Source: UBA6168 sp041163745
GTDB lineage: Bacteria; Bacteroidota; Bacteroidia; Chitinophagales; Saprospiraceae
Assembly: GCA_041163745.1 (NCBI GenBank)
Contig: JBEAQU010000007.1
Location: 1-64,000 of the forward strand
DNA: 64,000 bases
Reading direction: 5' to 3'
Positions within the stretch are counted from its first letter, which is position 1. Every line of letters begins with the position of its first letter. A program made the translations under genes and the position numbers. Of the stretch, positions 54,303-63,413 are shown one piece after another. Under the pieces are notes generated by a model. It had not been told where the DNA came from. It made no database searches and saw only the letters and a program-made list of their open reading frames with translations.

Positions 54303-55625
54303 TCAGTTCTTGAAATAGGGGGATTCGTTGGCACCACCGTCCCGAACCACTTGCAACCGCTCCTTGAAAAGCTTGGATTTTTCCAGGTCGTCCATCCGGG
54401 CATAGATTTCCGACAGGGCGATCAGGGTGTTTGTATCGTTCGGCTGCATGGATTCCGTCCGCTGAAAATACGGCAGCGCGGTCTCCATCAGCGATCCGGA
54501 TTCCTTGAGCAGCTTGTTGTACTGTTCCTGTTCCGCTTTGGTCAGTCCCAAGGAGCTGGCCTTCTTGATAAGTTCCACCGCCTTGTTGAAATAGAGGGAA
54601 CCGATGCTGTAGACGGCATCGAACTGTTCCGGGTCGATGACGGTGGCCTGTTTGAAATAGCTGAGTGCCTCTCCGAAATACTTGCCGGCAAGCTCCGAAT
54701 CCCCGTTGGTACCGAACTCCTGGTTGAAAAGGTTCATGTACACATTGCCGAGCGCCGTGTAGACAGAGGGATTGTTCGGTTCTGCTGCGATGGCGTCCTT
54801 CAGCAGGCCCTCCAACACATCGAACTGCTGTTTGGTGATGTAGTAATTGATGGAGGCGAACAGTATTTCGGAGCTGGTGGGAAACAGCTGACGGCCTTTC
54901 TTCAGGACATCCAGGGCCTCCGCCTCGCTTCCTTCGCCGAGGAGGAAATTGGCATAGCTGGCATATACGCTGGGCTCCATCGAGCCAGCCTGATACAAGT
55001 CGGCGAACAAGGCGCCCGCACGGGCGTTGTCCCCGGCGGCGGAGGCGCAGAACGCAACCACGAACTTGTGGTTTTCCAGGCTGGTGTCGGGAATCGCAGG
55101 CTTTCCGTCATTGCTGCGCAGCGCATTGTCCGCCGTCAGCACGAAATCCAGCATCTGCATGGCCTTTCCGTAATCCTGCAACCGGATGAACGTGTTGCCA
55201 TAGTTGTTCATTTTCGCGGCCGCTTCGTTGAGTCCGTCCATGGCCGCTTTCTTCTCGAACTTCTTCTCGGCCAGTTCCAGCGCCCGGATGAAGGATTCAC
55301 CGGCCGCGATCGGTGCATCGGCGTGTTTGACCTGGTAATTTTCCGGATCGAGCATCATGCCGGTGAGATCTTTGTCCGCCAAGGCGTTGTAAATCTCCCC
55401 GCGCGTCTGCCATGTCTTGACCTTGTCCCGGTTGATATCAGCTGCGGCGGCGAATTCGATCATCTCCACCGCCTCATTGAGCTTCGCTTCGTTGTTGGTG
55501 GGATCCACATTGTAGCTGCCCAACGCACGACCTGCCTTGGTGAGCGCCTTTTCCGGGTCTTCCTGGCCCAGGGCCACCTGTGCGAAGGAAAGGAGGACCA
55601 TGAGGCCCAGTAGCAAATTTCTCAT
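54303..55625 (-). CDS. Secreted tetratricopeptide-repeat protein
   Basis: This 440-residue protein has a signal peptide (residues 1-20, ending VALG) and is otherwise almost entirely helical. Its TPR-like repeats are recognisable from about residue 230 onward (for example PSVYTALGNVYMN and AVYSIGSLYFN) and as AlaxxxAla-type helices before that. It is probably a periplasmic protein-interaction scaffold. It lies 84 bases after gyrA on the same strand and has its own terminator, so it may be co-transcribed with gyrA or have its own start. Confidence 0.85.
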   Translation of the reverse strand: MRNLLLGLMVLLSFAQVALGQEDPEKALTKAGRALGSYNVDPTNNEAKLNEAVEMIEFAAAADINRDKVKTWQTRGEIYNALADKDLTGMMLDPENYQVKHADAPIAAGESFIRALELAEKKFEKKAAMDGLNEAAAKMNNYGNTFIRLQDYGKAMQMLDFVLTADNALRSNDGKPAIPDTSLENHKFVVAFCASAAGDNARAGALFADLYQAGSMEPSVYASYANFLLGEGSEAEALDVLKKGRQLFPTSSEILFASINYYITKQQFDVLEGLLKDAIAAEPNNPSVYTALGNVYMNLFNQEFGTNGDSELAGKYFGEALSYFKQATVIDPEQFDAVYSIGSLYFNKAVELIKKASSLGLTKAEQEQYNKLLKESGSLMETALPYFQRTESMQPNDTNTLIALSEIYARMDDLEKSKLFKERLQVVRDGGANESPYFKN

Positions 55626-55709
55626 GACTGTATCGTTTTAGTGGTTTTGTTTATTTTAAAAGGTATCGAACCGGTTTTTTGTTCATTGCAGGGCGGAACC
55701 GAGCGTCGG

Positions 55710-58187
55710 TCATGCCTCCTCCGTACCTGTCTCTTCGGATTCTTCCTCCCGCGGGACGACGGTCACGTCCGCAATGGCATCCTCATCCAGCCGGATGACC
55801 CGGACCCCCTGGGTGGCACGTCCCATGACCCGGATGTCTCCGACCGCCATGCGGATGACGATGCCTTCCCGGGTGGTGACCATGAGGTCCTCATCCTCGC
55901 GAACGGCCATGATGCCGATGACGGCACCTGTTTTATCCGTCACCTCCATGGTCTTGACCCCTTTCCCGCCACGGTTGGTGAGCCTGTAATCGTCGACGGC
56001 GGATCTCTTGCCCGTCCCTTTCTCGGAAATGGTCAGGATGGTCACGGCTTCGTCATCCGGGGAGACGCAAGCCATACCGACGGCCAGGTCGTCGGCATCC
56101 TCGAGGGTGATGCCGCGGACACCGGCGGTGTTACGGCCGGTCGGCCGGACCTTGGACTCCTCGAAATGGATGGCATTCCCGGAACGGGAGGCGATGAAAA
56201 CCTCCTGCTGACCGTTAGTCAGCCTGGCTGCCAACAGCTGGTCTTCCTCGTGGATATGAATGGCGATGATTCCTCCTTCCCGCGGCCTGGAATAATCCAG
56301 CAGGCTGGTCTTCTTGACGATGCCCTGGCGGGTGCAGAAGAGGACGTAGTGCGAGGAGAGGAAGGCCCGGTCGGTGAGGTCCCGGACGATGATGTATGCC
56401 TTGACACGGTCTTCCGAAGGCATTGACAGGATGTTCTGGATGAAGCGGCCGCTGGCGTTACGCGAGGCTTCCGGAATCTCGTACACCCGAAGCCAGAAAC
56501 ATTTCCCTTTTTCCGTGAAGAACAGCAGGTAGTTGTGGTTGTTGGCAATGATGGTATGTTCCACGAAATCCTCGTCGCGTGTGCGGGCACCCCGGGAGCC
56601 ACGTCCTCCCCTGCCCTGTTTGCGGTATTCCGTGGCGGGTGTGCGTTTGATGTATCCGGCGTGGGAGATCGTGATGACGACCTGTTCGTCGGCGATGATG
56701 TCTTCGATGTTGATGTCACCCTCCTCGAAAGTGATCTCCGTGCGACGGGCGTCCCCGAAACGTTCCTTGACATCCAGCAGTTCGTCCTTGACCAGACCCC
56801 GCTGGATTTCCACGCTCTCCAGTATCTCGCGCAGGCGGGCGATGAGGGCCATGGTGTCATCGTATTCCTGGCGGACCTTGTCGCGTTCCAGCCCGGTCAG
56901 CCGCTGCAGGCGCATGTCGAGGATGGCTTTGGCCTGTATTTCGGACAATTCGAAGGTCTGCATCAGCCCTTCCCGTGCGTCCTCCACCGTGGCGGAACGG
57001 CGGATCAGGGCGATGACCTCGTCCAGGTGGTCCAGCGCGATGAGGATACCCGCGAGGATATGCGCCTTCTCCTCTGCCTTGCGCAGTTCGTAGGTGGTGC
57101 GGCGGACAATGACGGAGATGCGGAAATGGACGAAGGCGTCGATCATCTCCAGCACGCTGAGCGTCATCGGTCGCCCGTTCATCAGGGCGACGTTGTTGAC
57201 TCCGTAGGAAGTCTGCAGCGGTGTCAGCTTGAAGAGTTGGTTGAGCACGATGTTCCCGACCGCATCCTTGCGCACGTCGACCACGATGCGGAGACCGTTG
57301 CGGTCGCTTTCGTCCCGCACATCGGAGATGCCCTCGATTTTCTTCTCATTGGCCAGCTCCGCAATCTTTGCCACGAGGGCGGCTTTGTTGACCTGGTAGG
57401 GAATCTCGGTGACGACGATGCTTTCCCGGCCGTTGGCTGCCATTTCCACGATAGCGACACCCCGGACGACCACTCGACCCCTTCCGGTCTCGAAGTATTC
57501 CCGGATGCCGGAATAGCCGTAGATGATTCCGCCGGTCGGAAAGTCTGGCCCTTTGATGATCCGGGAAAGTTCCTCCGTCGTCAGCGCGGGATTGTCTATC
57601 AGGGCCACCACACCGTCCACCACCTCGGCCAGGTTGTGCGGCAGAATGTTGGTGGCCATCCCGACGGCGATGCCGGAGGCGCCGTTGATCAGCAGGTTCG
57701 GCACCTTCGTCGGCAATACGGTCGGCTCCTCCAGCGAGTCGTCGAAATTCAGGGCGAAATCCACCGTTTCCTTCTCGATGTCCGCCAACAGCTCGTCCGT
57801 AATCCGGCGCAGACGGGCTTCGGTGTACCGCATGGCGGCCGGACTGTCTCCGTCCATGGAACCGAAGTTGCCCTGCCCGTCCACCAACGGATATCGCAAG
57901 GACCATTCCTGTGCCATCCGGACCATGGTGTCGTATACGGACGCATCCCCGTGGGGATGGTATTTACCAAGCACCTCCCCGACGATACGGGCGGACTTCT
58001 TGTGCGCCTTGTTGTAGGTCAGTCCCAATTCGTGCATGCCGAACAGCACCCGCCGGTGAACCGGCTTGAGGCCGTCCCGCACATCGGGCAGGGCCCGCGA
58101 CACAATCACCGACATCGAATAATCGATGTAGGCGGTTTTCATTTCATCCTCGATGTTGATGGGGACGATCCGCTGTCCTGAACTCAT
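55710..58187 (-). CDS. gyrA: DNA gyrase subunit A
   Basis: GyrA cuts and rejoins the DNA gate of gyrase to introduce negative supercoils. The 825-residue protein has the breakage-reunion domain with catalytic Tyr121 (AAMRYTEAR). The C-terminal beta-pinwheel includes a GyrA-box-like QGRGGRG, which favours gyrase over topoisomerase IV. In the quinolone-determining region the sequence is HPHGDASVYD, so alanine occupies the position equivalent to E. coli Ser83 while the equivalent of Asp87 is kept. gyrB is not in the window. The ATG at 58187 gives the standard N-terminus. Confidence 0.96.
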   Translation of the reverse strand: MSSGQRIVPINIEDEMKTAYIDYSMSVIVSRALPDVRDGLKPVHRRVLFGMHELGLTYNKAHKKSARIVGEVLGKYHPHGDASVYDTMVRMAQEWSLRYPLVDGQGNFGSMDGDSPAAMRYTEARLRRITDELLADIEKETVDFALNFDDSLEEPTVLPTKVPNLLINGASGIAVGMATNILPHNLAEVVDGVVALIDNPALTTEELSRIIKGPDFPTGGIIYGYSGIREYFETGRGRVVVRGVAIVEMAANGRESIVVTEIPYQVNKAALVAKIAELANEKKIEGISDVRDESDRNGLRIVVDVRKDAVGNIVLNQLFKLTPLQTSYGVNNVALMNGRPMTLSVLEMIDAFVHFRISVIVRRTTYELRKAEEKAHILAGILIALDHLDEVIALIRRSATVEDAREGLMQTFELSEIQAKAILDMRLQRLTGLERDKVRQEYDDTMALIARLREILESVEIQRGLVKDELLDVKERFGDARRTEITFEEGDINIEDIIADEQVVITISHAGYIKRTPATEYRKQGRGGRGSRGARTRDEDFVEHTIIANNHNYLLFFTEKGKCFWLRVYEIPEASRNASGRFIQNILSMPSEDRVKAYIIVRDLTDRAFLSSHYVLFCTRQGIVKKTSLLDYSRPREGGIIAIHIHEEDQLLAARLTNGQQEVFIASRSGNAIHFEESKVRPTGRNTAGVRGITLEDADDLAVGMACVSPDDEAVTILTISEKGTGKRSAVDDYRLTNRGGKGVKTMEVTDKTGAVIGIMAVREDEDLMVTTREGIVIRMAVGDIRVMGRATQGVRVIRLDEDAIADVTVVPREEESEETGTEEA

Positions 58188-58293
58188 GTTTGTGTAGGTT
58201 TGTATGTCGGCTCGGAACGACGCCCTTAGGGTATGGACCCTACTCGGACGATCCTTTCGGCGAGCCGCTGCGACGGGAATGGATGCGCGCCCG

Positions 58294-58301
58294 CAAAGGT
58301 A
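58294..58301 (-). promoter_or_regulatory. Probable gyrA promoter -7 element
   Basis: The minus strand reads TACCTTTG, matching TAnnTTTG, about 107 bases before the gyrA start. Confidence 0.5.
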
Positions 58302-58506
58302 AGAAATCGAAAGCTAAAACAGTGTCCAGGGTGCGGCTAAGATGGATACGGATTCGGGATCCGGGGCCGGCTGTCCGCCGCCCGGCCTTCGAAGGATAGG
58401 TGTTTCGGTCTTGTCATCGCACAAAATGTTTCCTGATCACCGCAAACTTCGCTACATTTCGGCCGCGGCCTGCTTTGCCGCACCAACTTTCCCACGATTC
58501 GCCGCC

Positions 58507-60555
58507 ATGCACACCGAAAGGAACTGGATATGCACCACTGCCGACTGGCAGACGGAAGCTGCGGACAGAATGGCCGCCTATGGCAGTCACCGTACCGCCT
58601 ACGTCCATGGCCTCTTGCCCGCCCTTGCCATGGACCTGTCCACAGGCCGGCTCATCGCCCTGTTGCAACAGCGGCTGGGAGCCGACACCGTCCGCCGCTG
58701 CCTGGATCCGGACCAGCCCTTCCCGTCCCCTGTGGCTGGCCGCCCGGACAGCCGGTGGCTGCGGCGCGCCAATATGGTCGGCGTCAACATACGGACTGTA
58801 CGCCACGCCTGGAACCTGGTCAAGTACTGCCTGACCCTCCCCTCGACCTTGGATGCCATCCACTTGCTGCCCATCTGGGAACCAGGGGTCGTGGGCAGCC
58901 TCTACGGCATCGCCTCCTGGCATATCAATCCGGAATTCTTTTCTCACGAGCTGCATAGCGCCTTCCCTCATCTCGACACGGTGGAACGGCAGTTGAAAGT
59001 GACCATCCATTTCCTGCACGCCATGGGAAAGACCGTCGGAATGGATGTCATCCCGCATACGGACCGCTATTCGGAAATCGTCCTCGCCAATCCCGGATTC
59101 TTCGAATGGCTGCGACGGGACGGCACCCGCATTACCGACCACTCGAACGAACTCCACTGGCAGGCGGCGGCGGCCATCCATGATTTTCTACGGACCCAAG
59201 GCTGCCGCTCCTTTGCGGAACTTCCACCCGACCCTGAAATGTTCTTCTCGCCCGACTACCCGGAAGAACAACGCCTGCTGTCGCTGTTCGGCGAACCGGC
59301 GGACCACCTCGGCCGCCGGCACCGGCGGGCCCGATTGATCGACCACTTGTACGGTCTCGGCCTGGAGCCGGTGCCCGCCACCATGGCGCCCCCCTACCGG
59401 GGGTTGGAAACCGACCCCGACTCCGTCACTACGGACGATCAAGGCCGCACCTGGGTGGATTACCGTATCACCGAGCCGACCGCCATGTCCAGGGTGTTCG
59501 GACCGCTCACCCGGTTCAAATTCTACGAGAACAAAGACGACAACCGATATTGGGAAATCGATTTCGAGCGGCCCCGCACCGCCGTTTGGGAATACTTCTG
59601 CGAACGCTACGCCGGTTGCGCCCGAAACTTCGGCTTTGATTTCATGCGCGGTGACATGTCGCATGTACAGATGAGACCCCAAGGGGTTCCCGCCTTTCCA
59701 GACCCTTGGTACGACCCGCTGGGCGCCGTCAAGCGTTCCGTGCAAACGGAGAATCCCGCTTTCGGCTATTTCGCCGAAAGTTTCCTGGGCCCCGCCGGAT
59801 TCCTGGCCTACGGTGACGAAGTGGACCACCTGGAGGCCGCCGGCGCGGACACTACCCTCGGCGACCTTCAAAGCCTGGTGGTCGGGTCGCCGGCCTTTCT
59901 CCAGCAATTCCGCTGGTACATCGATATCCGGCAAACCCGGAAGGTCGTGCCCAGCCTCACCCTCATGACCGCCGACAAGGACGACCCCCGGTTCGACGCC
60001 TTCTACATCGGCGGTAACGAAACCCGCCTGTTCCTGGCGCTCTTCCTTCCGGATATGCCCAGCTACATGGGACTGGGTTTCGAATGCCGGGACCCACACC
60101 CAACGCCTGCACCCAACGAACACTACACCAAATTGTTCGTCTTCCGCATCGGGGACGGCCCCAAGGCAACCCATGGTGAATTCATCTGGGGACGAAACGC
60201 ACCGCTGTTTCATCGGCTGCATAGAATCCACCGCATGGCGGAATCCTTGCTTCCCGAGCTGGCCGACGAGGATACCCGGTGGCTGCTGCCGCCCGACCCG
60301 ACAGGTCACAAACCGGTAGTCGCCTGGACCTTCTGCAGCCACCCGCAGCTGTTTTGTGTCGTCAACCTTCGCTGGGAAAGCCCTGTTACGGAAGTATGCG
60401 TGCCACCACCCTTCGCTCCCGCCAGCTGGGAGCTCCTTTTTTCCACGGAAGCGGACGCCCCAAGCCATCGCCTCCCCGACAACGGAATTCACCTGCCGAT
60501 CGGCCGGCTGGAATCCGGAGAGGCAAGGATTTACCGCGGGTGCCCGGCAACCTGA
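58507..60555 (+). CDS. Divergent GH13-like alpha-glucan enzyme, no close family recognised
   Basis: This 682-residue protein shows scattered signatures of the GH13 (alpha-amylase) barrel. The LLPIWEPGVVGSLYGIASW segment (about residues 120-138) is an early barrel region. GMDVIPH (178-184) corresponds to conserved region I. GFDFMRGDMSH carries a candidate nucleophile Asp383 with Arg381 two residues before and His386 three after. That spacing resembles maltosyltransferase GlgE (RVDNPH) more than classical amylases. FAESF supplies a candidate acid/base Glu424. A C-terminal beta domain is likely (about 600-682). No signal peptide is apparent with this start. Alternative starts are 58426 and 58342. 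Substrate and reaction are unknown. Confidence 0.65.
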   Translation: MHTERNWICTTADWQTEAADRMAAYGSHRTAYVHGLLPALAMDLSTGRLIALLQQRLGADTVRRCLDPDQPFPSPVAGRPDSRWLRRANMVGVNIRTVRHAWNLVKYCLTLPSTLDAIHLLPIWEPGVVGSLYGIASWHINPEFFSHELHSAFPHLDTVERQLKVTIHFLHAMGKTVGMDVIPHTDRYSEIVLANPGFFEWLRRDGTRITDHSNELHWQAAAAIHDFLRTQGCRSFAELPPDPEMFFSPDYPEEQRLLSLFGEPADHLGRRHRRARLIDHLYGLGLEPVPATMAPPYRGLETDPDSVTTDDQGRTWVDYRITEPTAMSRVFGPLTRFKFYENKDDNRYWEIDFERPRTAVWEYFCERYAGCARNFGFDFMRGDMSHVQMRPQGVPAFPDPWYDPLGAVKRSVQTENPAFGYFAESFLGPAGFLAYGDEVDHLEAAGADTTLGDLQSLVVGSPAFLQQFRWYIDIRQTRKVVPSLTLMTADKDDPRFDAFYIGGNETRLFLALFLPDMPSYMGLGFECRDPHPTPAPNEHYTKLFVFRIGDGPKATHGEFIWGRNAPLFHRLHRIHRMAESLLPELADEDTRWLLPPDPTGHKPVVAWTFCSHPQLFCVVNLRWESPVTEVCVPPPFAPASWELLFSTEADAPSHRLPDNGIHLPIGRLESGEARIYRGCPAT

Positions 60556-60902
60556 ACCGAGATGGTCCTGCCTTCCGGTTTTGGAACGGAAGAGCCGGGC
60601 AACTCTTCGTGCGAGACCGATATTCAACGGTCCATCCGATTTGTTCTGTTGTCTCTATGGACTTCCAAACAACCTGCCGATCCGACCGGTCATCCTTCGG
60701 GTCTCCTCCCGCCCGACGTTTTCCTTCCGGATGGCCATCCATTTCCGTAAACACTGTTTCCTGTCTGCCGGACTCCGGTCAAACGGCATTGGTATATCTT
60801 TCAATGCCAATTTGTTATCGGTGACAATGCTGAACATCCTTGGCCGTGTCGTGCGTTGACATACCGAGACTTTCGCTTAATCAGCACTTAATTTACGTCC
60901 TG
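60556..60902. other. Intergenic stretch with nothing recognised
   Basis: About 350 bases between the GH13-like gene and the SusC-like remnant. Short frames on both strands have no recognisable content. Confidence 0.5.
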
Positions 60903-61200
60903 ATGAATTTCAAACGTTTGCACAACCGCATGTTGGCGTCCATCGCCATGCAGCAGGGGGCATGACGGCATGCAGCCGGGCCCTGACCGTATCGGGACCG
61001 GTTACCGACGAAAGCGGGAACACATTACGCAGTATCACCGTCCTGTTCAAGCACACCGGGACCGCGACCGTCACGGACCTGGACGGGCAATGCAGCCTGT
61101 TGGTTCCCCAGGCCACCGACATCCTGGTCTTCTGCTTCACCAGGATACAACACCCGGGACATGGCCGTGGTCGGACGCAGTGCCAGTGATGTGAGCATAT
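60903..61200 (+). pseudogene. Remnant of a SusC/RagA-type TonB-dependent receptor N-terminus
   Basis: The ATG at 60903 opens a frame that stops after 20 codons. From 60963 another frame reads a carboxypeptidase-regulatory-like domain (VSGPVTDESGN, then TGTATVTDLDGQCSLLVP). This is the standard N-terminal domain of SusC-like receptors, where VSGxVTDExGxPL and GTxTDxDGxF are usual. A further frame change near 61145 continues as YNTRDMAVVGRSASDV, matching the end of that domain. The TonB-box, plug and barrel are missing. At least two frame disruptions and loss of most of the gene make this a decayed fragment. Confidence 0.7.
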
Positions 61201-61359
61201 GGCCTAGGCGAACCGGTTTTTTTGTCAAATGTAAACCGGCTGCGGCAGACCCGTACGGGTGTGGCGGCACGTGTCGGCGCATTCTTTCTCAGACGAAAGC
61301 AAAATCTGAACCTGGCCAGCTTACTTATCGAAAAGAATCCTATTTTGCGAAAAAAAGAA

Positions 61360-63384
61360 ATGTGTTACCAAGGTATGCTCGCCGCACTGGCACTCCTTTG
61401 GATTTCCCTGCCCGCCGTGCTTGCACAGCCTCCGTTTCAATCCACCCTGGAAGGTCCGACGGTGCCTTGGACGGACCGCGGTTTCGATAATGACAGCGCC
61501 CAGTTCCAATTTGCCATTGTGTCCGACCGTACCGGTGGCATGCGACCTGGCGTTTTCGAAAAGGCAGTGGAAAAGCTGAACCTGCTCCACCCGGAATTTG
61601 TCATGAGTGTAGGCGATCTCATCGACGGCTATATCGAGGATACCGCCGCCATACGGAGCCAGTGGGCGGAGTGGGACAGCATAGTGGCACCGCTCGACAG
61701 CCGGTTCTTCGCGCTGCCCGGCAATCACGATGTGTCCAACGATGTCATGCGGGACAGCTGGATGGACCGATATGGCCGGGCCTATTATCATTTCCTGTAC
61801 AAGGATGTCCTGTTTCTGGCGTTCGATACCAATGACGGAGACGATGTCATGTTCGGCCGGGAACAACTGGATTACTTCCTGCAAGTCATCCGGGATCATC
61901 CCACCGCACGTTGGACACTCCTGTTCATGCACCACCCTATTTGGAACTACCGGGAATTCAATGGTTTCGACGAGATAGAGGCAGCTTTGCGCAACCGGCC
62001 TTACACGGTGTTCGCCGGCCACACGCACAGATACTTCAAGACCCAACGCCAGGACCGCAATTATTACATCCTGGGGAGTACAGGCGGAGGCAGCCTGTTG
62101 CGCGGCCCCCGGTTCGGGGAATTCGATCATGTCAGCTGGGTCACCATGACAAAGGACGGGCCGGAAGTGGCCCACCTGCAGCTGCAGGGGATACTGGACG
62201 GGGATGTGCTCCATCCCGGCAATGCCGCGCTGGCTTCTTCGCTGCTGAAGGCGGCGAATTTCCCGGTCCAACTCCTTCGGGCCGCGGACAAACGGGCGAA
62301 AGCAGTCTTCTCCGTTTCCCACCGTCCCGCGGACGCCCCGCCGCTCGACGAGGTGGAGGTCCCGGACGGTGCCGGTCGCTCTGCCGGACCGGACCGGTCC
62401 ACTGCCCTTGCTCCCATCTTTCTGGACGGACAGTTTTTCCACCATCATGAACTGACGCCGACGCCGACCCATTTCGAGCATAAGATAACTGCCGGACAAA
62501 CCCTGCAATTCGAGGTGAGCCTGCGGGTGGACGGGCAGTTCGATCCGGAGACGGCGGACGACTTGGAACTTTCCTGGCGCCTGCGTGCCGACGGCCCCTT
62601 CCTGGAGCCGGCCTACGCCCTGCAAGGCATGACGGTCATCCCGGCGGATGACACACCTGTGGAACTCTCTTTTTCCGATATGGATGTATTCGTGGATTCC
62701 CTGCCGGTGACACTTTCCACTCCTTTCCCCGACCTGCAAATCCATTACACGACGGACGGCAGTATCCCAACCTTTCAATCGAAGCGGTATGACGGTCCTT
62801 TCACCTTGTATGGCACCAGCACGGTCACCGCACGGTATTTCGATACCCTCGGCCAATTCTCCAGCGGAACCGTCCGCAAGGAGTTCAGAAAGGTCCTGCC
62901 GCATGACAACCGCAAGATCCGTCCTGGCCGGCTGGCACCCGGGCTGGATTTCACCTATTTCGAGTTGGAAGCGGCCGACAGCATCCCTCCTTATGACGAA
63001 ATGATTCCGGAACGGAGGGGTACGACCACCCACTTCGACCTCCCGCGACTCGCTGGTCAGCGGCCAGATCATTACGGCTTCCGCTTCGAAGGATTCGTGG
63101 AGATCCCCAAGGACGGCATCTACACCTTTTTCACCCGGTCGGATGACGGCAGCATACTGTATGTGGACAGCGTCAAGGTGGTCGATAATGACGGTTCGCA
63201 TGACACCAGGACCCGGTTCGGCAACATCGCCCTAAGAAAAGGATTCCATCCGATCCGCATCGATTATTTCGAAGATTTCCTCGGCCAGCAGTTGGAGGTG
63301 GGATACCGTTCCGACACGCCAGATTCCGAGCGGACAGTCCTGGACGCCGGCGATTTTTTTCACTTCAGGCGACAAAACAAATAA
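61360..63384 (+). CDS. Secreted metallophosphoesterase with chitobiase-like and PA14 domains
   Basis: This 674-residue protein has a signal peptide (residues 1-23, ending VLAQ). The calcineurin-like metallophosphoesterase domain (about residues 45-290) carries the motif series SDRTGG, GDLIDG, GNHDV, MHHP and GHTHRY. The first metal motif reads Asp-x-Thr in place of the common Asp-x-His. A beta-sandwich with the chitobiase C-terminal-like segment IHYTTDGSIPT (about residues 465-540) follows. A PA14-like domain (FVEIPKDGIYTFFTRSDDGS, about 580-665) closes the protein. It is exported but lacks a recognisable T9SS tail. The frame runs back to 61222, but only the ATG at 61360 gives a signal peptide. 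The substrate is unknown. Confidence 0.88.
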   Translation: MCYQGMLAALALLWISLPAVLAQPPFQSTLEGPTVPWTDRGFDNDSAQFQFAIVSDRTGGMRPGVFEKAVEKLNLLHPEFVMSVGDLIDGYIEDTAAIRSQWAEWDSIVAPLDSRFFALPGNHDVSNDVMRDSWMDRYGRAYYHFLYKDVLFLAFDTNDGDDVMFGREQLDYFLQVIRDHPTARWTLLFMHHPIWNYREFNGFDEIEAALRNRPYTVFAGHTHRYFKTQRQDRNYYILGSTGGGSLLRGPRFGEFDHVSWVTMTKDGPEVAHLQLQGILDGDVLHPGNAALASSLLKAANFPVQLLRAADKRAKAVFSVSHRPADAPPLDEVEVPDGAGRSAGPDRSTALAPIFLDGQFFHHHELTPTPTHFEHKITAGQTLQFEVSLRVDGQFDPETADDLELSWRLRADGPFLEPAYALQGMTVIPADDTPVELSFSDMDVFVDSLPVTLSTPFPDLQIHYTTDGSIPTFQSKRYDGPFTLYGTSTVTARYFDTLGQFSSGTVRKEFRKVLPHDNRKIRPGRLAPGLDFTYFELEAADSIPPYDEMIPERRGTTTHFDLPRLAGQRPDHYGFRFEGFVEIPKDGIYTFFTRSDDGSILYVDSVKVVDNDGSHDTRTRFGNIALRKGFHPIRIDYFEDFLGQQLEVGYRSDTPDSERTVLDAGDFFHFRRQNK

Positions 63385-63413
63385 TTCGTTCCGCCGTCAA
63401 ATTTCCAACCCAT

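Noticed and set aside
56535..58181. A 548-codon frame opposite gyrA
   Set aside because: It lies entirely within gyrA, whose identity is certain. The antisense frame has no recognisable features.
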